Assembly: GCA_027084065.1 (NCBI GenBank)
Contig: JALWLR010000147.1
Location: forward strand, 1-16,355
DNA from: Helicobacteraceae bacterium
GTDB taxonomy: Bacteria > Campylobacterota > Campylobacteria > Campylobacterales > Sulfurimonadaceae
Length of the DNA stretch: 16,355 bases
Direction: 5' to 3'
A program made the position numbers and the translations under genes. The notes under the pieces were generated by a model, which saw nothing but the letters and a program-made list of their open reading frames with translations, made no database searches and was not told the origin of the DNA. Shown here piece by piece: positions 1 to 7,372 of the stretch (positions within the stretch are counted from its first letter, which is position 1; each line of letters begins with the position of its first letter).

Positions 1-102
1 GTCGCTGATGAGCCACAGCGTGTAAGCAACTTTTTAAATGTCATAAAACGCTACAATCCAAAAGAGATCGTTCGAAGTGGTGCAGTTGCACTAGAGAGAT
101 AG
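1..102 (+). CDS. ilvH: Acetolactate synthase small subunit, C-terminal fragment
   Basis: Frame 1 is open from the window edge to a TAG at 100-102 and encodes 33 residues, ending NPKEIVRSGAVALER. The segment with NVIKRYNPKEIVRSG is the characteristic C-terminus of the regulatory (small) subunit of acetolactate synthase, which binds valine and activates the catalytic subunit at the first common step of branched-chain amino acid synthesis. The gene is truncated by the window edge, so the ACT domain cannot be seen. It ends 9 bases before the lpxD start. As I recall, ilvH-lpxD adjacency is also found in Campylobacter jejuni, which supports the call. The two genes are probably co-transcribed. Confidence 0.85.
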   Translation, partial: VADEPQRVSNFLNVIKRYNPKEIVRSGAVALER

Positions 103-111
103 GAGAGGAAA

Positions 112-1062
112 ATGCGTCTAAGCGAGATAGCCAAAGAGCTTGGGGTTACGTTTGAGGGAGAAGATAAAGAGATAATAGGGATGAATACTCTTGTTGATGC
201 AGGTAAAGAGGAATTGACATTTATCTCCAATCCAAAATACGTCAAACAGATTCCAAGTACTAAAGCAGGTGCTATTCTCGTAAACGAGGAGGCACTCTCC
301 TATGTTCCAAAAGGGTGTGTACCTTTAGTTGTGGAGGATCCTTACTGGTGTGTCGCTATTGTGTCAAAACTTTTCGCTCCTCCTTTGGAGGATAGTGAAG
401 GGGAAGTGAGTGTAGGAGAGGGTACTATTGTCGATGAAAAAGCTACACTGGCAAAAGGTGCAAAAGTTGGGAAAAATTGTCGCATTATGGCAGGTGCTTA
501 TGTCGGCAGTCAAGCTGTTATAGGAAACAACACCATTTTGTACCCAAACGTTGTCGTATATAGAGACTGCAAAATAGGCAGTAACTGCATCATTCATGCA
601 AATACGACGATAGGCGGTGATGGTTTTGGATTTGCTACGAACAAGATGGGCGAGCATAAAAAGATATATCAAAACGGTAATGTCGTCATCGAAGATGATG
701 TTGAAATAGGAAACTCCGTAGCGGTCGATCGGGCCGTTTTTGGATCGACACGCATTAAAAAAGGGGTGCACATAGACAACCTTGTCCAGATAGGACATAA
801 CTGTGAAGTAGGGGAGTTTAGTGTTTTGGTCAGCCAAAGCGGGCTTGCCGGATCAACAAAGTTGGGACGCAATGTTGTCATGGGTGGTCAGGCTGCTGCT
901 GCGGGACATCTTGAAATAGCTCCGTTTAATACTTTTGCAGCGCGTAGCGGCATAACGAAAAGCATTAAAGAGCAAGGAAAGACATGGGCAGGTTTCCCGC
1001 TTTATGAGCATAAAGTATGGCTCAAGCTTCAAGGTAAAATAGCCAAACTCCTTAAAAACTGA
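112..1062 (+). CDS. lpxD: UDP-3-O-(3-hydroxyacyl)glucosamine N-acyltransferase LpxD
   Basis: This 316-residue protein catalyses the third step of lipid A synthesis in the cytoplasm. It transfers a 3-hydroxyacyl chain from acyl-ACP to the 2-amino group of UDP-3-O-acylglucosamine. The N-terminal ~95 residues form the LpxD uridine-binding domain (LADAxx-like LVDAGKEELTFISNPKY, about residues 27-43). Residues ~100-280 are left-handed beta-helix hexapeptide repeats with the family signature IGGDGFGF at 167-174. The probable catalytic histidine is His229 in QIGHN, equivalent to E. coli His239, and a second conserved histidine is His266 in AGHLEI. The C-terminal helix at ~290-316 contacts ACP in known structures. 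Length is close to the usual ~320-340. The start is well supported by an AGGAGAGG ribosome site at 101-108, which overlaps the end of ilvH. No defect is visible. Confidence 0.96.
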   Translation: MRLSEIAKELGVTFEGEDKEIIGMNTLVDAGKEELTFISNPKYVKQIPSTKAGAILVNEEALSYVPKGCVPLVVEDPYWCVAIVSKLFAPPLEDSEGEVSVGEGTIVDEKATLAKGAKVGKNCRIMAGAYVGSQAVIGNNTILYPNVVVYRDCKIGSNCIIHANTTIGGDGFGFATNKMGEHKKIYQNGNVVIEDDVEIGNSVAVDRAVFGSTRIKKGVHIDNLVQIGHNCEVGEFSVLVSQSGLAGSTKLGRNVVMGGQAAAAGHLEIAPFNTFAARSGITKSIKEQGKTWAGFPLYEHKVWLKLQGKIAKLLKN

Positions 1063-1063
1063 A

Positions 1064-1408
1064 GTGATTGAGATGCAGAAGATTGTAGAAGATTTTCGAA
1101 AAAAAGGAAAACTCTTTAAAAAAATGAGTGAAATAGCTCCCAAAGAGCTTGGAATTCGAAATCGCATAAAAATTTTTAAAGCAGTTGATCTGCGTGGCTA
1201 TTTTTGGGCTATTTTTGTCGTTTCGCAAAAAAGTCGCATACTTGCAAAAGATGTCGCCAAGTTCGAAGAGATTTTTAAAAAGCTGGTTCTTTACAGCGAC
1301 CACAACTACAAATACAAAGTTATCTACATAGACGCGCCCCTGTGTTCCAAAGCCAAAAAGGGTTTCAAAGAGCTTGGATGGAGAGTCGTCGAGAATGCTT
1401 CTGTGTGA
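1064..1408 (+). CDS. Small basic protein of unknown function between lpxD and coaX
   Basis: I do not recognise this 114-residue frame. It starts at a GTG one base after the lpxD stop. An ATG at 1073 (residue 4) is an equally good start, and neither has a strong ribosome site (GAAGTGA at 1061-1067 could serve the ATG). The protein is lysine-rich and shows no signal peptide or membrane helix. An N-terminal amphipathic part (about residues 4-38) is followed by alternating hydrophobic strands and helices (YFWAIFVVS, then VAKFEEIFKKL, then KVIYIDAPL). That pattern suggests a small cytoplasmic alpha/beta fold. The gene lies in line with the operon and overlaps the coaX start by 14 bases, a spacing that argues for a real, translationally coupled gene. 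The opposite-strand frame here is phenylalanine-rich and looks like a shadow. The function is unknown. Confidence 0.7.
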   Translation: MIEMQKIVEDFRKKGKLFKKMSEIAPKELGIRNRIKIFKAVDLRGYFWAIFVVSQKSRILAKDVAKFEEIFKKLVLYSDHNYKYKVIYIDAPLCSKAKKGFKELGWRVVENASV

Positions 1409-2006
1409 TATTGGCAATACATCGTATCATTTTTATGATTTGCAAAATGATTACAAAAAAGATGTAGCGTGTTTTGACCCCTCTTCTGTAAAGGAGGATG
1501 TCTATTACATCTGTGTGCATCCTACTCTCAAAAAGCGCTTGCGCTCTCTTTCAAATTGGCATGATCTTGAAGAGAGAATCGATAGAACGAACTATTACGA
1601 TACGATGGGAGTAGACCGGATTGTTGCATGTGAAGCCGTACAAAACGGAGTTATAGTGGATGCCGGTAGTGCCGTAACGGTCGATGTCGTTCGTGATGGT
1701 ATTTTTGCAGGCGGTTTTATCTATCCGGGAATTCGAGCTTTTCAAGGAGCATATGCCTCCATCTCCAAAAATTTAGATCTTGAACTTCGATTTGATACAG
1801 ATCTTCGTAAATTGCCAAAATCTACACATGACGCTTTGGCGTATGGTTTTTTGTCTCCTTTACTCAAGGAGATAGATTCTTATGATATGGATATATTTAT
1901 AACAGGCGGCGATGCAAAAATCATTCAAAAATATCTACCACATGCAAAAAGGGATGACTTGCTTTTGTTTCGCGGAATGCTGCTTTTAGTTGGAAAACAA
2001 TTATGA
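1395..2006 (+). CDS. coaX: Type III pantothenate kinase
   Basis: CoaX phosphorylates pantothenate with ATP, the first committed step of coenzyme A synthesis. It is an ASKHA-fold cytoplasmic enzyme that is not feedback-inhibited by CoA and typically needs a monovalent cation. From the chosen ATG the product has 203 residues. DIGNT at 5-9 is the phosphate-1 motif with the metal-binding Asp5. GVDR at 72-75 is the pantothenate-site motif. DAGSAVTVD at 89-97 is the phosphate-2 motif, GGFIYPG at 106-112 follows, and ITGGDA near the C-terminus is the adenosine motif. A TTG at 1374 would add seven residues, but family members begin immediately before the DxGNT motif, so 1395 is preferred. The protein is short compared with the ~255 residues of Bacillus-type CoaX, as I recall for Campylobacterota. 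It overlaps both the upstream small gene and the downstream DTW gene. Confidence 0.93.
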   Translation: MLLCDIGNTSYHFYDLQNDYKKDVACFDPSSVKEDVYYICVHPTLKKRLRSLSNWHDLEERIDRTNYYDTMGVDRIVACEAVQNGVIVDAGSAVTVDVVRDGIFAGGFIYPGIRAFQGAYASISKNLDLELRFDTDLRKLPKSTHDALAYGFLSPLLKEIDSYDMDIFITGGDAKIIQKYLPHAKRDDLLLFRGMLLLVGKQL

Positions 2007-2671
2007 TAAAGCAGACACGTTACGGCGATAGAGCATTTTGCTATAAATGCTACAGACCAAAAAGTTCTTGCATGTGTCCCTATGTAGAAAAGATAGAGAC
2101 ACAAACCAAGTTTGTCATATTGATGCATCCCAAAGAGTTCAAAAAGGTTAAGAACAATACGGGACGTTTTACTCATCTCGCTTTGCCAAACTCCGAACTT
2201 TTTATCGGTGTGGATTTTACCAATCACAGGCGCATCAATGAAATTATCAAGACGCATCAAAGCTATGTTCTTTTTCCCTCAAAAAGTGCACATGATCTTT
2301 CAAACGAGCTTTTTGTAAAAGATGAAAAACCTCTTGCTATCTTTCTTATAGACTCTACATGGGCATGTGCAAAAAGCATTTTCAAAGAGAGTCGAAACCT
2401 TTGCTCTTTACCTCATTTAAGCTTTACAACGAACAAAACCTCTCAATATGAGATCAAAGAGCAGCCACAAAGTCATTGTCTCTCCACGATAGAGTCAACA
2501 CAGGTGGTATTGGAGTTTCTTGCAAAGCATGGTATTGAAACGATACAAAAGCGAAAGTTGGAGAATTTTTTACAGCCTTTTCATAAAATGGTGGCGTATC
2601 AAGAGAGTATTATTCAAAATCCAAAAAGCCGTGCCGTTCGATGGAAAAAATCGAACATGCAAGACTTCTGA
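2003..2671 (+). CDS. DTW-domain protein, probable tRNA-uridine aminocarboxypropyltransferase
   Basis: This 222-residue protein belongs to the DTW family. Characterised members such as E. coli TapT (YfiP) transfer the 3-amino-3-carboxypropyl group of S-adenosylmethionine to uridine in tRNA to make acp3U. Visible hallmarks are a cysteine cluster at residues 13, 16, 23 and 25 (CYKC...CMC, probable zinc site), NNTGR at 50-54, and the name-giving acidic motif DSTW at 116-119, followed by a lysine-containing helix. A conserved C-terminal part contains STIES. The start is the ATG of an ATGA overlap with the coaX stop, so the two are translationally coupled. The gene ends four bases before the convergent pepA stop, and I see no hairpin terminator there. 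The enzyme class is confident. The tRNA position modified cannot be read from the sequence. Confidence 0.88.
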   Translation: MIKQTRYGDRAFCYKCYRPKSSCMCPYVEKIETQTKFVILMHPKEFKKVKNNTGRFTHLALPNSELFIGVDFTNHRRINEIIKTHQSYVLFPSKSAHDLSNELFVKDEKPLAIFLIDSTWACAKSIFKESRNLCSLPHLSFTTNKTSQYEIKEQPQSHCLSTIESTQVVLEFLAKHGIETIQKRKLENFLQPFHKMVAYQESIIQNPKSRAVRWKKSNMQDF

Positions 2672-2675
2672 GCTA

Positions 2676-4073
2676 CTAGAGTTCTAACAAAAAGCGTGTC
2701 ATCATTCTAACACCGGCACCTGTAGCACCGTAGTTGTTGACATCCCACGGGCTTTCTGTATAGGCGCTTCCCGCTATATCGAAATGGAGCCATTTTTCTT
2801 TATTTTCTTCTTTGATAAATCTATCGAGAAAGAGTGCAGCCGTTATTGCTCCCCCATATGGTTTGGAAGCTATGTTGGAGATGTCGGCTATTTCACTTTT
2901 GAGCAGTTTTTTGAGATGTTTGTTAAACGGTAGACTTCCTGTAAGCTCCCCTGCAGAAGAGGCAGCTTTGTTTACTTTGTGTTTAAGGGCACTTGAGTGT
3001 CCCATAACGCCCGTAGTGTATTGACCAAGGGCGACCATGCATGCACCAGTAAGTGTCGCAAAATCGAAAATATAATCACTTCCCTCCGCTTTTTCCTGAG
3101 CATAGTCCAAAACATCAGCTAAAACAAGGCGACCTTCTGCATCAGTATTGCGAACCTCTATTGTCGTGCCGCTTCGTGATTTGAGTACGTCGTCGGGTTT
3201 GTAGGCATTGCCGCCTATCATATTTTCAACAGCTCCTATAAACACATGCAACTCCACATCGAGTTTCAATTCACTAACGGCTTTGATAATACCCAGCGTT
3301 GCACAAGCGCCTGCTTTGTCCATCTTCATCGTAACCATGGAGGTAGCCGGTTTGAGACTGAGTCCACCACTGTCATAGGTAAGTCCTTTTCCGACAAGTG
3401 TTACTTTTTGCTTTGCGTTTTTTGGTTTGTAAGCGAGATGTATAAGACGCGGAGAGTAGATAGATGCACGTCCAACGGCAAGCATAGCGTTGCAGCGCTC
3501 TTTTTCAAGACGATCTTTTTCCAAAATATCACAAAACAGTTTGTTCTCTTTTGCAACTTTTTTAGCAAGTTGAGCGAATGTTTTTGGGTTTATCTCTTGT
3601 GGAGCAGTATTGACTATGTCACGCGTAAAGTTTGTTGCATGTGCTATTGTCAAGGCTTCATCCAATAGTGGCTGGAGCTCTTTTGCTTTGTTGGAAGTAG
3701 CAACTATTTTAAGTTTTTTGTTTTGCGGTTCACTTTTGTATTTTTCAAATTCATAGGCACCAAGGACAAATCCTTCGGCAATTACAGGAAGGCTCTTTTT
3801 ATCTACAGCAATAGAGGCTTTTTGAAAGTTACTTTTTTTAAGCACTCTAGCAGCAGTTGCTGAGCCGCTTCGTAGTTCGTTTGGGTTCTCTTTTTCTTCT
3901 ACACCGATAAACAAAAGCCCTTTCTCATACAAAAAGCAGCTTGTTTCACTTCTTGCTTCGAATCCGGCGCTATTAAGCAGCTCTTTGTAGCCGCTTTTTT
4001 TCAGCTCTTTTTGTGTTATGAAGCGAACTTCTACAGGTGCGTCACTTTTTTTGGCTAATTCTATTTTAATCAT
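2676..4073 (-). CDS. pepA: Leucyl aminopeptidase (M17 family)
   Basis: This cytosolic, two-metal M17 aminopeptidase removes N-terminal residues, and the family also processes Cys-Gly from glutathione turnover. From the chosen start it has 465 residues, slightly short for the family (~480-500). Catalytic-domain signatures are GKGLTYDSGG with Lys229 and Asp234, MKMDKAG with Asp252, and NTDAEGRLVL with Asp311, Glu313 and Arg315. TLTGACMVALG and the C-terminal GATGAG complete the family pattern. The frame continues 12 codons upstream to an ATG at 4109. That ATG overlaps a TATAAT promoter box at 4108-4113, so it would lie upstream of transcription. The ATG at 4091 has no ribosome site. The start at 4073 is preceded by a GAGAAAAAGA stretch and begins MIKIEL. 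The gene is convergent with the DTW gene. Confidence 0.93.
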   Translation of the reverse strand: MIKIELAKKSDAPVEVRFITQKELKKSGYKELLNSAGFEARSETSCFLYEKGLLFIGVEEKENPNELRSGSATAARVLKKSNFQKASIAVDKKSLPVIAEGFVLGAYEFEKYKSEPQNKKLKIVATSNKAKELQPLLDEALTIAHATNFTRDIVNTAPQEINPKTFAQLAKKVAKENKLFCDILEKDRLEKERCNAMLAVGRASIYSPRLIHLAYKPKNAKQKVTLVGKGLTYDSGGLSLKPATSMVTMKMDKAGACATLGIIKAVSELKLDVELHVFIGAVENMIGGNAYKPDDVLKSRSGTTIEVRNTDAEGRLVLADVLDYAQEKAEGSDYIFDFATLTGACMVALGQYTTGVMGHSSALKHKVNKAASSAGELTGSLPFNKHLKKLLKSEIADISNIASKPYGGAITAALFLDRFIKEENKEKWLHFDIAGSAYTESPWDVNNYGATGAGVRMMTRFLLEL

Positions 4074-4107
4074 TCTTTTTCTCTTTTTCATGGTTTGGTT
4101 TTCAAAC

Positions 4108-4116
4108 ATTATACCA
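4108..4116 (-). promoter_or_regulatory. Extended -10 promoter for pepA
   Basis: Read on the minus strand, 4116 to 4108 is TGGTATAAT, a perfect TATAAT preceded by the TGn extension. Two T-rich stretches lie just upstream (T8 at about 4125-4132, then TTTT at about 4119-4122), and there is no clear -35 box. This fits sigma70 promoters of Campylobacterota, which often lack a -35 element. It sits 16 bases past the trpB stop and predicts a transcript start near 4101. Confidence 0.75.
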
Positions 4117-4132
4117 TCAAAAGGAAAAAAAA

Positions 4133-5329
4133 TCAGTCGAAATGCAGAATCTCTTTTGCTTGAATCATATCTTTGTCGCCTCGCCCGCTTAGGTTGACTA
4201 TGATAGTTTTTCCCTCAATCTCTGGAAGCTTTTTCAAATATGCAACGGCATGAGAACTCTCAAAAGCGGGAATGATTCCCTCTTTTTGGCTCAGCCATAC
4301 AAAAGCATCGAGTGCCTCTTTATCGGTAATGTAGTCGTAGGCAACCGTTCCGTTATCTTTGTGAAAGGCGTGTTCAGGTCCGATACCTGGGTAATCCAGT
4401 CCTGCAGAGATGGAGTGCGCTTCTAAAACCTGTCCATCTTCATCTTGCAAAAGGTAGCTCATCTGCCCGTGTAAAACGCCGGGGCGTCCTTTTTGGAGAC
4501 TACAACCGTTTTTGTCATCGATGCCAAGACCACCTGCTTCTATCCCTATACATTGTACGGATTCATCTTCTAAAAAATGTTGAAAAATCCCTATGGCGTT
4601 ACTTCCACCGCCAATACATGCAATAACATAATCGGGGAGTCGCCCCTCTTTTTCCAAAATCTGAGCGCGGGCTTCCCATCCTATGATTGCTTGAAAGTCT
4701 CGCACCATCATCGGGTAGGGGTGTGGACCGGCAACCGTTCCTATGATGTAGAAGGTATCACGCGCATTGGTTACCCAGTGACGTATGGCGTCATTCATAG
4801 CATCTTTGAGTGTTTTACTTCCACTTTCGCATGCATGAACTTTCGCACCAAGGAGTTTCATTCTAAAAACATTGAGCTCTTGTCTCTCAACATCTTTTGC
4901 ACCCATGAAAATTTCACACTCAAGCCCTAACAAAGCCGCTATGGTCGCAGTTGCCACGCCATGCTGACCTGCACCCGTTTCGGCAATGACTTTTTTGTAT
5001 CCAAGGCGTTTTGCCATGAGTCCTTGTGCAATGACGTTGTTTACTTTGTGTGCTCCGGTATGGTTGAGATCTTCTCGTTTGAAGTAGACTTTTGCTCCAA
5101 GTTCTTTGGAAATATTGTTCGCATAATAAAGAGGGGAGGGACGTCCGACATAATCTTTGAGATAGCCATCTACCTCTTTCCAAAAATCTTCATCGAAACG
5201 TATCTGTTTATACTCCTCTTCAAGTTTCAAAAGAGCGGGCATAAGAGTTTCTGGGACGTAGCGTCCGCCAAATATGTCAAAATGCCCAAGAGTATCTGGG
5301 TCGAATTTACTGGGTTGTGGAATGTACAT
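4133..5329 (-). CDS. trpB: Tryptophan synthase beta chain
   Basis: TrpB condenses indole with L-serine to form tryptophan, using pyridoxal phosphate, normally in an alpha2-beta2 complex with TrpA. The 398-residue length is typical of the canonical TrpB1 type. The PLP Schiff-base lysine is Lys95 in HTGAHKVNN. The catalytic glutamate lies in AETGAGQHG, the phosphate-binding loop is GGGSNAIG, and the conserved SAGLDYPG and SGRGDKD segments are present. It is the last gene of the folD-led operon, and its ATG overlaps the apt stop by one base (TAATG), with GAGGT just upstream. No trpA or other tryptophan gene is visible nearby, so the alpha partner must be encoded elsewhere. There is no sign of degeneration, and nothing suggests the indole-salvage TrpB2 type. 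Confidence 0.96.
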   Translation of the reverse strand: MYIPQPSKFDPDTLGHFDIFGGRYVPETLMPALLKLEEEYKQIRFDEDFWKEVDGYLKDYVGRPSPLYYANNISKELGAKVYFKREDLNHTGAHKVNNVIAQGLMAKRLGYKKVIAETGAGQHGVATATIAALLGLECEIFMGAKDVERQELNVFRMKLLGAKVHACESGSKTLKDAMNDAIRHWVTNARDTFYIIGTVAGPHPYPMMVRDFQAIIGWEARAQILEKEGRLPDYVIACIGGGSNAIGIFQHFLEDESVQCIGIEAGGLGIDDKNGCSLQKGRPGVLHGQMSYLLQDEDGQVLEAHSISAGLDYPGIGPEHAFHKDNGTVAYDYITDKEALDAFVWLSQKEGIIPAFESSHAVAYLKKLPEIEGKTIIVNLSGRGDKDMIQAKEILHFD

Positions 5330-5880
5330 TAGTGAACCTCTATAAGTGTATATACGTTTGTTTTTTTACGGAGCTTCTCCATACCTTCAAGGAAAGTAAG
5401 CCCGATGATAAAACAGGCCTCCACGCAAGAAGCATCTGCTTGTGCTATAAGTTCGGCAGCGGCATTTGCTGTCCCACCCGTTGCGATAAGATCGTCTACT
5501 AAAAGGACTCTGGCACCTTTTTGGGAGCGAAATGCGTCGATGTGCATCTCTATCTCGTCAAATCCATACTCAAGTGAATATTTTTGTGAAATGGTCGTAT
5601 AGGGAAGTTTTCCCTTTTTTCGAATAGGAACGAATCCGATTCCAAGCATTTGTGCAAGAGCTGCACCGAAAATGAATCCCCTTGCATCGATTCCCGCTAT
5701 ATAATCAAGGTTGTAGTCGACATAGCGGTCATGCAAATGTTGCATGGTCAATCCAAATGCCTCTTTGTTGTTGAGGAGTGTCGTGATGTCTTTGAAGACG
5801 ATTCCCGGTTTAGGAAAATCGGGAATGTCACGAATGGATTCTTCGATGATTTTTCTTTGCTGGTGTGTGAGCTCTTTCAT
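5329..5880 (-). CDS. apt: Adenine phosphoribosyltransferase
   Basis: Apt converts adenine and 5-phosphoribosyl diphosphate (PRPP) to AMP plus pyrophosphate, the purine-salvage route for adenine. The 183-residue length is normal. The PRPP-binding motif is VLLVDDLIATGGTA at about residues 125-138. The adenine-pocket segments IRDIPDFPKPGI and GIDARGFIFG are also typical of the family. A clean AGGAG ribosome site precedes the ATG, 10 bases after the upstream small gene stops. The stop overlaps the trpB start. As I recall, apt lies in the same neighbourhood in Helicobacter pylori (HP0572), between rpiB and pepA. Confidence 0.97.
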   Translation of the reverse strand: MKELTHQQRKIIEESIRDIPDFPKPGIVFKDITTLLNNKEAFGLTMQHLHDRYVDYNLDYIAGIDARGFIFGAALAQMLGIGFVPIRKKGKLPYTTISQKYSLEYGFDEIEMHIDAFRSQKGARVLLVDDLIATGGTANAAAELIAQADASCVEACFIIGLTFLEGMEKLRKKTNVYTLIEVH

Positions 5881-5889
5881 GATTCTCCT

Positions 5890-6222
5890 TTAGAGTAGTG
5901 CTTCAATACGGCTCTCAAGTGCCTTGATTTTGTTGTTGAGCCTTTCAACTTCCTGTCTGTGCTTGGAGTTTCTCTGCTTGAGAACTTTCATCTCGTTTTT
6001 GAGCTTGTTGAGCTCTTCGGAGAGAATATCGACGTTTCCAAGGGCTCGCTGGAGCTGGATTTGGTACTTGCGTATGAGAATCTCCGCTTCTTGGAGGGTC
6101 ATTTTCATCAAGTCGTTACTTCTTTTTTCTCGATGCGTGATACTTTTAAAATAAAACATCTTGATAAACAAGTAGATGGATAAAATAGCAAGCGAGGTAA
6201 GAAGCGACCATTCCAAAAACAT
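5890..6222 (-). CDS. Small single-pass membrane protein with a coiled coil, unknown function
   Basis: This 110-residue protein has one N-terminal hydrophobic helix (about residues 4-25), followed by a positively charged stretch (KSITHREKR). By the positive-inside rule this places the C-terminal part in the cytoplasm. Residues ~40-109 are rich in Lys, Glu, Leu and Arg with heptad-like spacing of Leu, Ile and Val, and end in a strong coiled coil (about VERLNNKIKALESRIEALL). I know no characterised function. Its position between rpiB and apt matches a small hypothetical gene I recall at the same place in Helicobacter pylori (HP0573). Start support is modest, with AAGGGT upstream. Membrane-anchored coiled coils of this size can act as scaffolds or division-related factors, but nothing here shows that. 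Confidence 0.85.
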   Translation of the reverse strand: MFLEWSLLTSLAILSIYLFIKMFYFKSITHREKRSNDLMKMTLQEAEILIRKYQIQLQRALGNVDILSEELNKLKNEMKVLKQRNSKHRQEVERLNNKIKALESRIEALL

Positions 6223-6232
6223 TATAGACCCT

Positions 6233-6673
6233 TTAACTGCACGGTATCGCTTCTATTTTTTCTACACGTCGCTCGTGTCTTCCACCTTCGAAATCTCCGG
6301 CAAGCCACGCATCTATAATCGACTCTGCCACACCTTTTCCGATAATGCGCTCTCCAAAGCAGAGTACATTGGCATCATTGTGCCCACGTGCGACGGTTGC
6401 CGTATAGGCATCGTGACATAAAGCGGCTCGGATTCCTTTATGACGATTCGCTGCCATACTCATGCCTATGCCGCTACCGCAAATAAGGATACCTTGCGAT
6501 GTAGCATCCGCCAATACGGCTTCACATACTTTGTTGGCATAGTCGGGATAATCGACGCGATCTTTAGTATAGGGTCCTAAATCTTCGACTTCATGCCCTT
6601 TGTTTCGTAAATACTCGACGGTCCAGTCTTTCAAGTCGACTCCTGCGTGATCCGTTCCTATGTAAAATTTCAT
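6233..6673 (-). CDS. rpiB: Ribose-5-phosphate isomerase B
   Basis: RpiB interconverts ribulose-5-phosphate and ribose-5-phosphate in the non-oxidative pentose phosphate pathway, feeding PRPP and nucleotide synthesis. The 146 residues match the usual ~145-150. Family motifs are GTDHAG at 6-11, DYPDYA at 41-46 and CGSGIGMS at 65-72 with the catalytic base Cys65. CHDAYTATVARGHND follows, with His98, and GGRHERRV lies near the C-terminus. A GGAGT ribosome site lies just upstream of the ATG. The gene is 21 bases downstream of the M50 protease gene in the same operon. Older annotations of this family as galactose-6-phosphate isomerase (LacAB) are less likely, because no tagatose-pathway genes are present. 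Confidence 0.96.
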   Translation of the reverse strand: MKFYIGTDHAGVDLKDWTVEYLRNKGHEVEDLGPYTKDRVDYPDYANKVCEAVLADATSQGILICGSGIGMSMAANRHKGIRAALCHDAYTATVARGHNDANVLCFGERIIGKGVAESIIDAWLAGDFEGGRHERRVEKIEAIPCS

Positions 6674-6694
6674 TTTTACTCCTTTATTCTATGT

Positions 6695-7372
6695 TTATGC
6701 CAGTAAAAGTCTGAGAATCGTCTCGACCGGTTTTGCAAGCAGATAATCACTCAACGGTGTCATCAACACGATAAGTACGATAATCATCCCATAAGGCTCA
6801 TATTTTGCAAAAAATTCTGCTACTTTGTAGTAGCGGTACTTCAGTGCGAGGTGCTGGATGAAGTGCGCACCGTCGAACTGCGGTATGGGCAAAAGGTTAA
6901 AAACACCAAGCACAATGTTGATAACAACCGTTTGCATAACGAAAAGATATAAAAATATATAAAACAGACTGTCTACCGTTGTGGGTGTAGGCATAGCACT
7001 CAGCGCGATGCTGGCAAAGGCTGCTAGGGTAAAGTTGTAGACGATTCCGGCAAGATCAACCTGCATAGCAGCATTATATCCGCCGTTTCGCTCGACTACG
7101 CGCATATTTATTGGAACCGGTTTTGCCCAGCCAAACAAAATACCTCCACCTTCTCCAAGTAAAAGGGGAATGAAGTAAAGCAGAGCTGGAACGAGAATTG
7201 TTCCTATGGGGTCTATATGCACAAGTGGGTTGATAGAAAGACGCCCTGCATCTTTAGCAGTCGTATCACCGTACTTGTAAGCAATGTAGCCATGCATGAT
7301 CTCATGCCCAATGATGGCTATGGCAAGTGCCGCTACAGCAGCTGTTATTTTTAAAATCTCAATAGATAGCAT
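6695..7372 (-). CDS. Site-2-type intramembrane zinc metalloprotease (M50 family)
   Basis: This 225-residue polytopic inner-membrane protein is of the small M50B type, without a PDZ domain. The zinc motif HEIMH at 23-27 sits in the first membrane helix (GHEIMHGYIAYKYGD), with Glu24 as the catalytic base. The third ligand is Asp167 in NLLPIPQFDG, a variant of NxxPxxxLDG. The WAKPVPIN segment at 82-89 and several hydrophobic helices (about 55-72, 108-126, 136-160, 195-213) complete the fold. The start overlaps the end of lepB by 14 bases, so the genes are coupled. Family members cut transmembrane segments of anti-sigma factors or membrane-bound remnants, but the substrate here is unknown. As I recall, a similar gene lies beside lepB in Helicobacter pylori (HP0575). 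Confidence 0.9.
   Translation of the reverse strand: MLSIEILKITAAVAALAIAIIGHEIMHGYIAYKYGDTTAKDAGRLSINPLVHIDPIGTILVPALLYFIPLLLGEGGGILFGWAKPVPINMRVVERNGGYNAAMQVDLAGIVYNFTLAAFASIALSAMPTPTTVDSLFYIFLYLFVMQTVVINIVLGVFNLLPIPQFDGAHFIQHLALKYRYYKVAEFFAKYEPYGMIIVLIVLMTPLSDYLLAKPVETILRLLLA

Noticed and set aside
364..837. A 157-codon open frame on the minus strand
   Set aside because: It lies wholly inside lpxD, whose motifs are clear, and its translation shows no domain, good start or ribosome site.
1052..1417. A 121-codon minus-strand frame opposite the small gene
   Set aside because: The translation is phenylalanine-rich and low in information, it runs against the operon and has no context. The plus-strand gene fits the spacing better.
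2660..2690. Possible shared bidirectional terminator between the DTW gene and pepA
   Set aside because: Only four bases separate the stops and I could not find a stable stem.
4117..4140. Possible intrinsic terminator after trpB, suggested by the T-run
   Set aside because: No GC-rich stem precedes the T-run. The run is better read as the T-rich upstream part of the pepA promoter.
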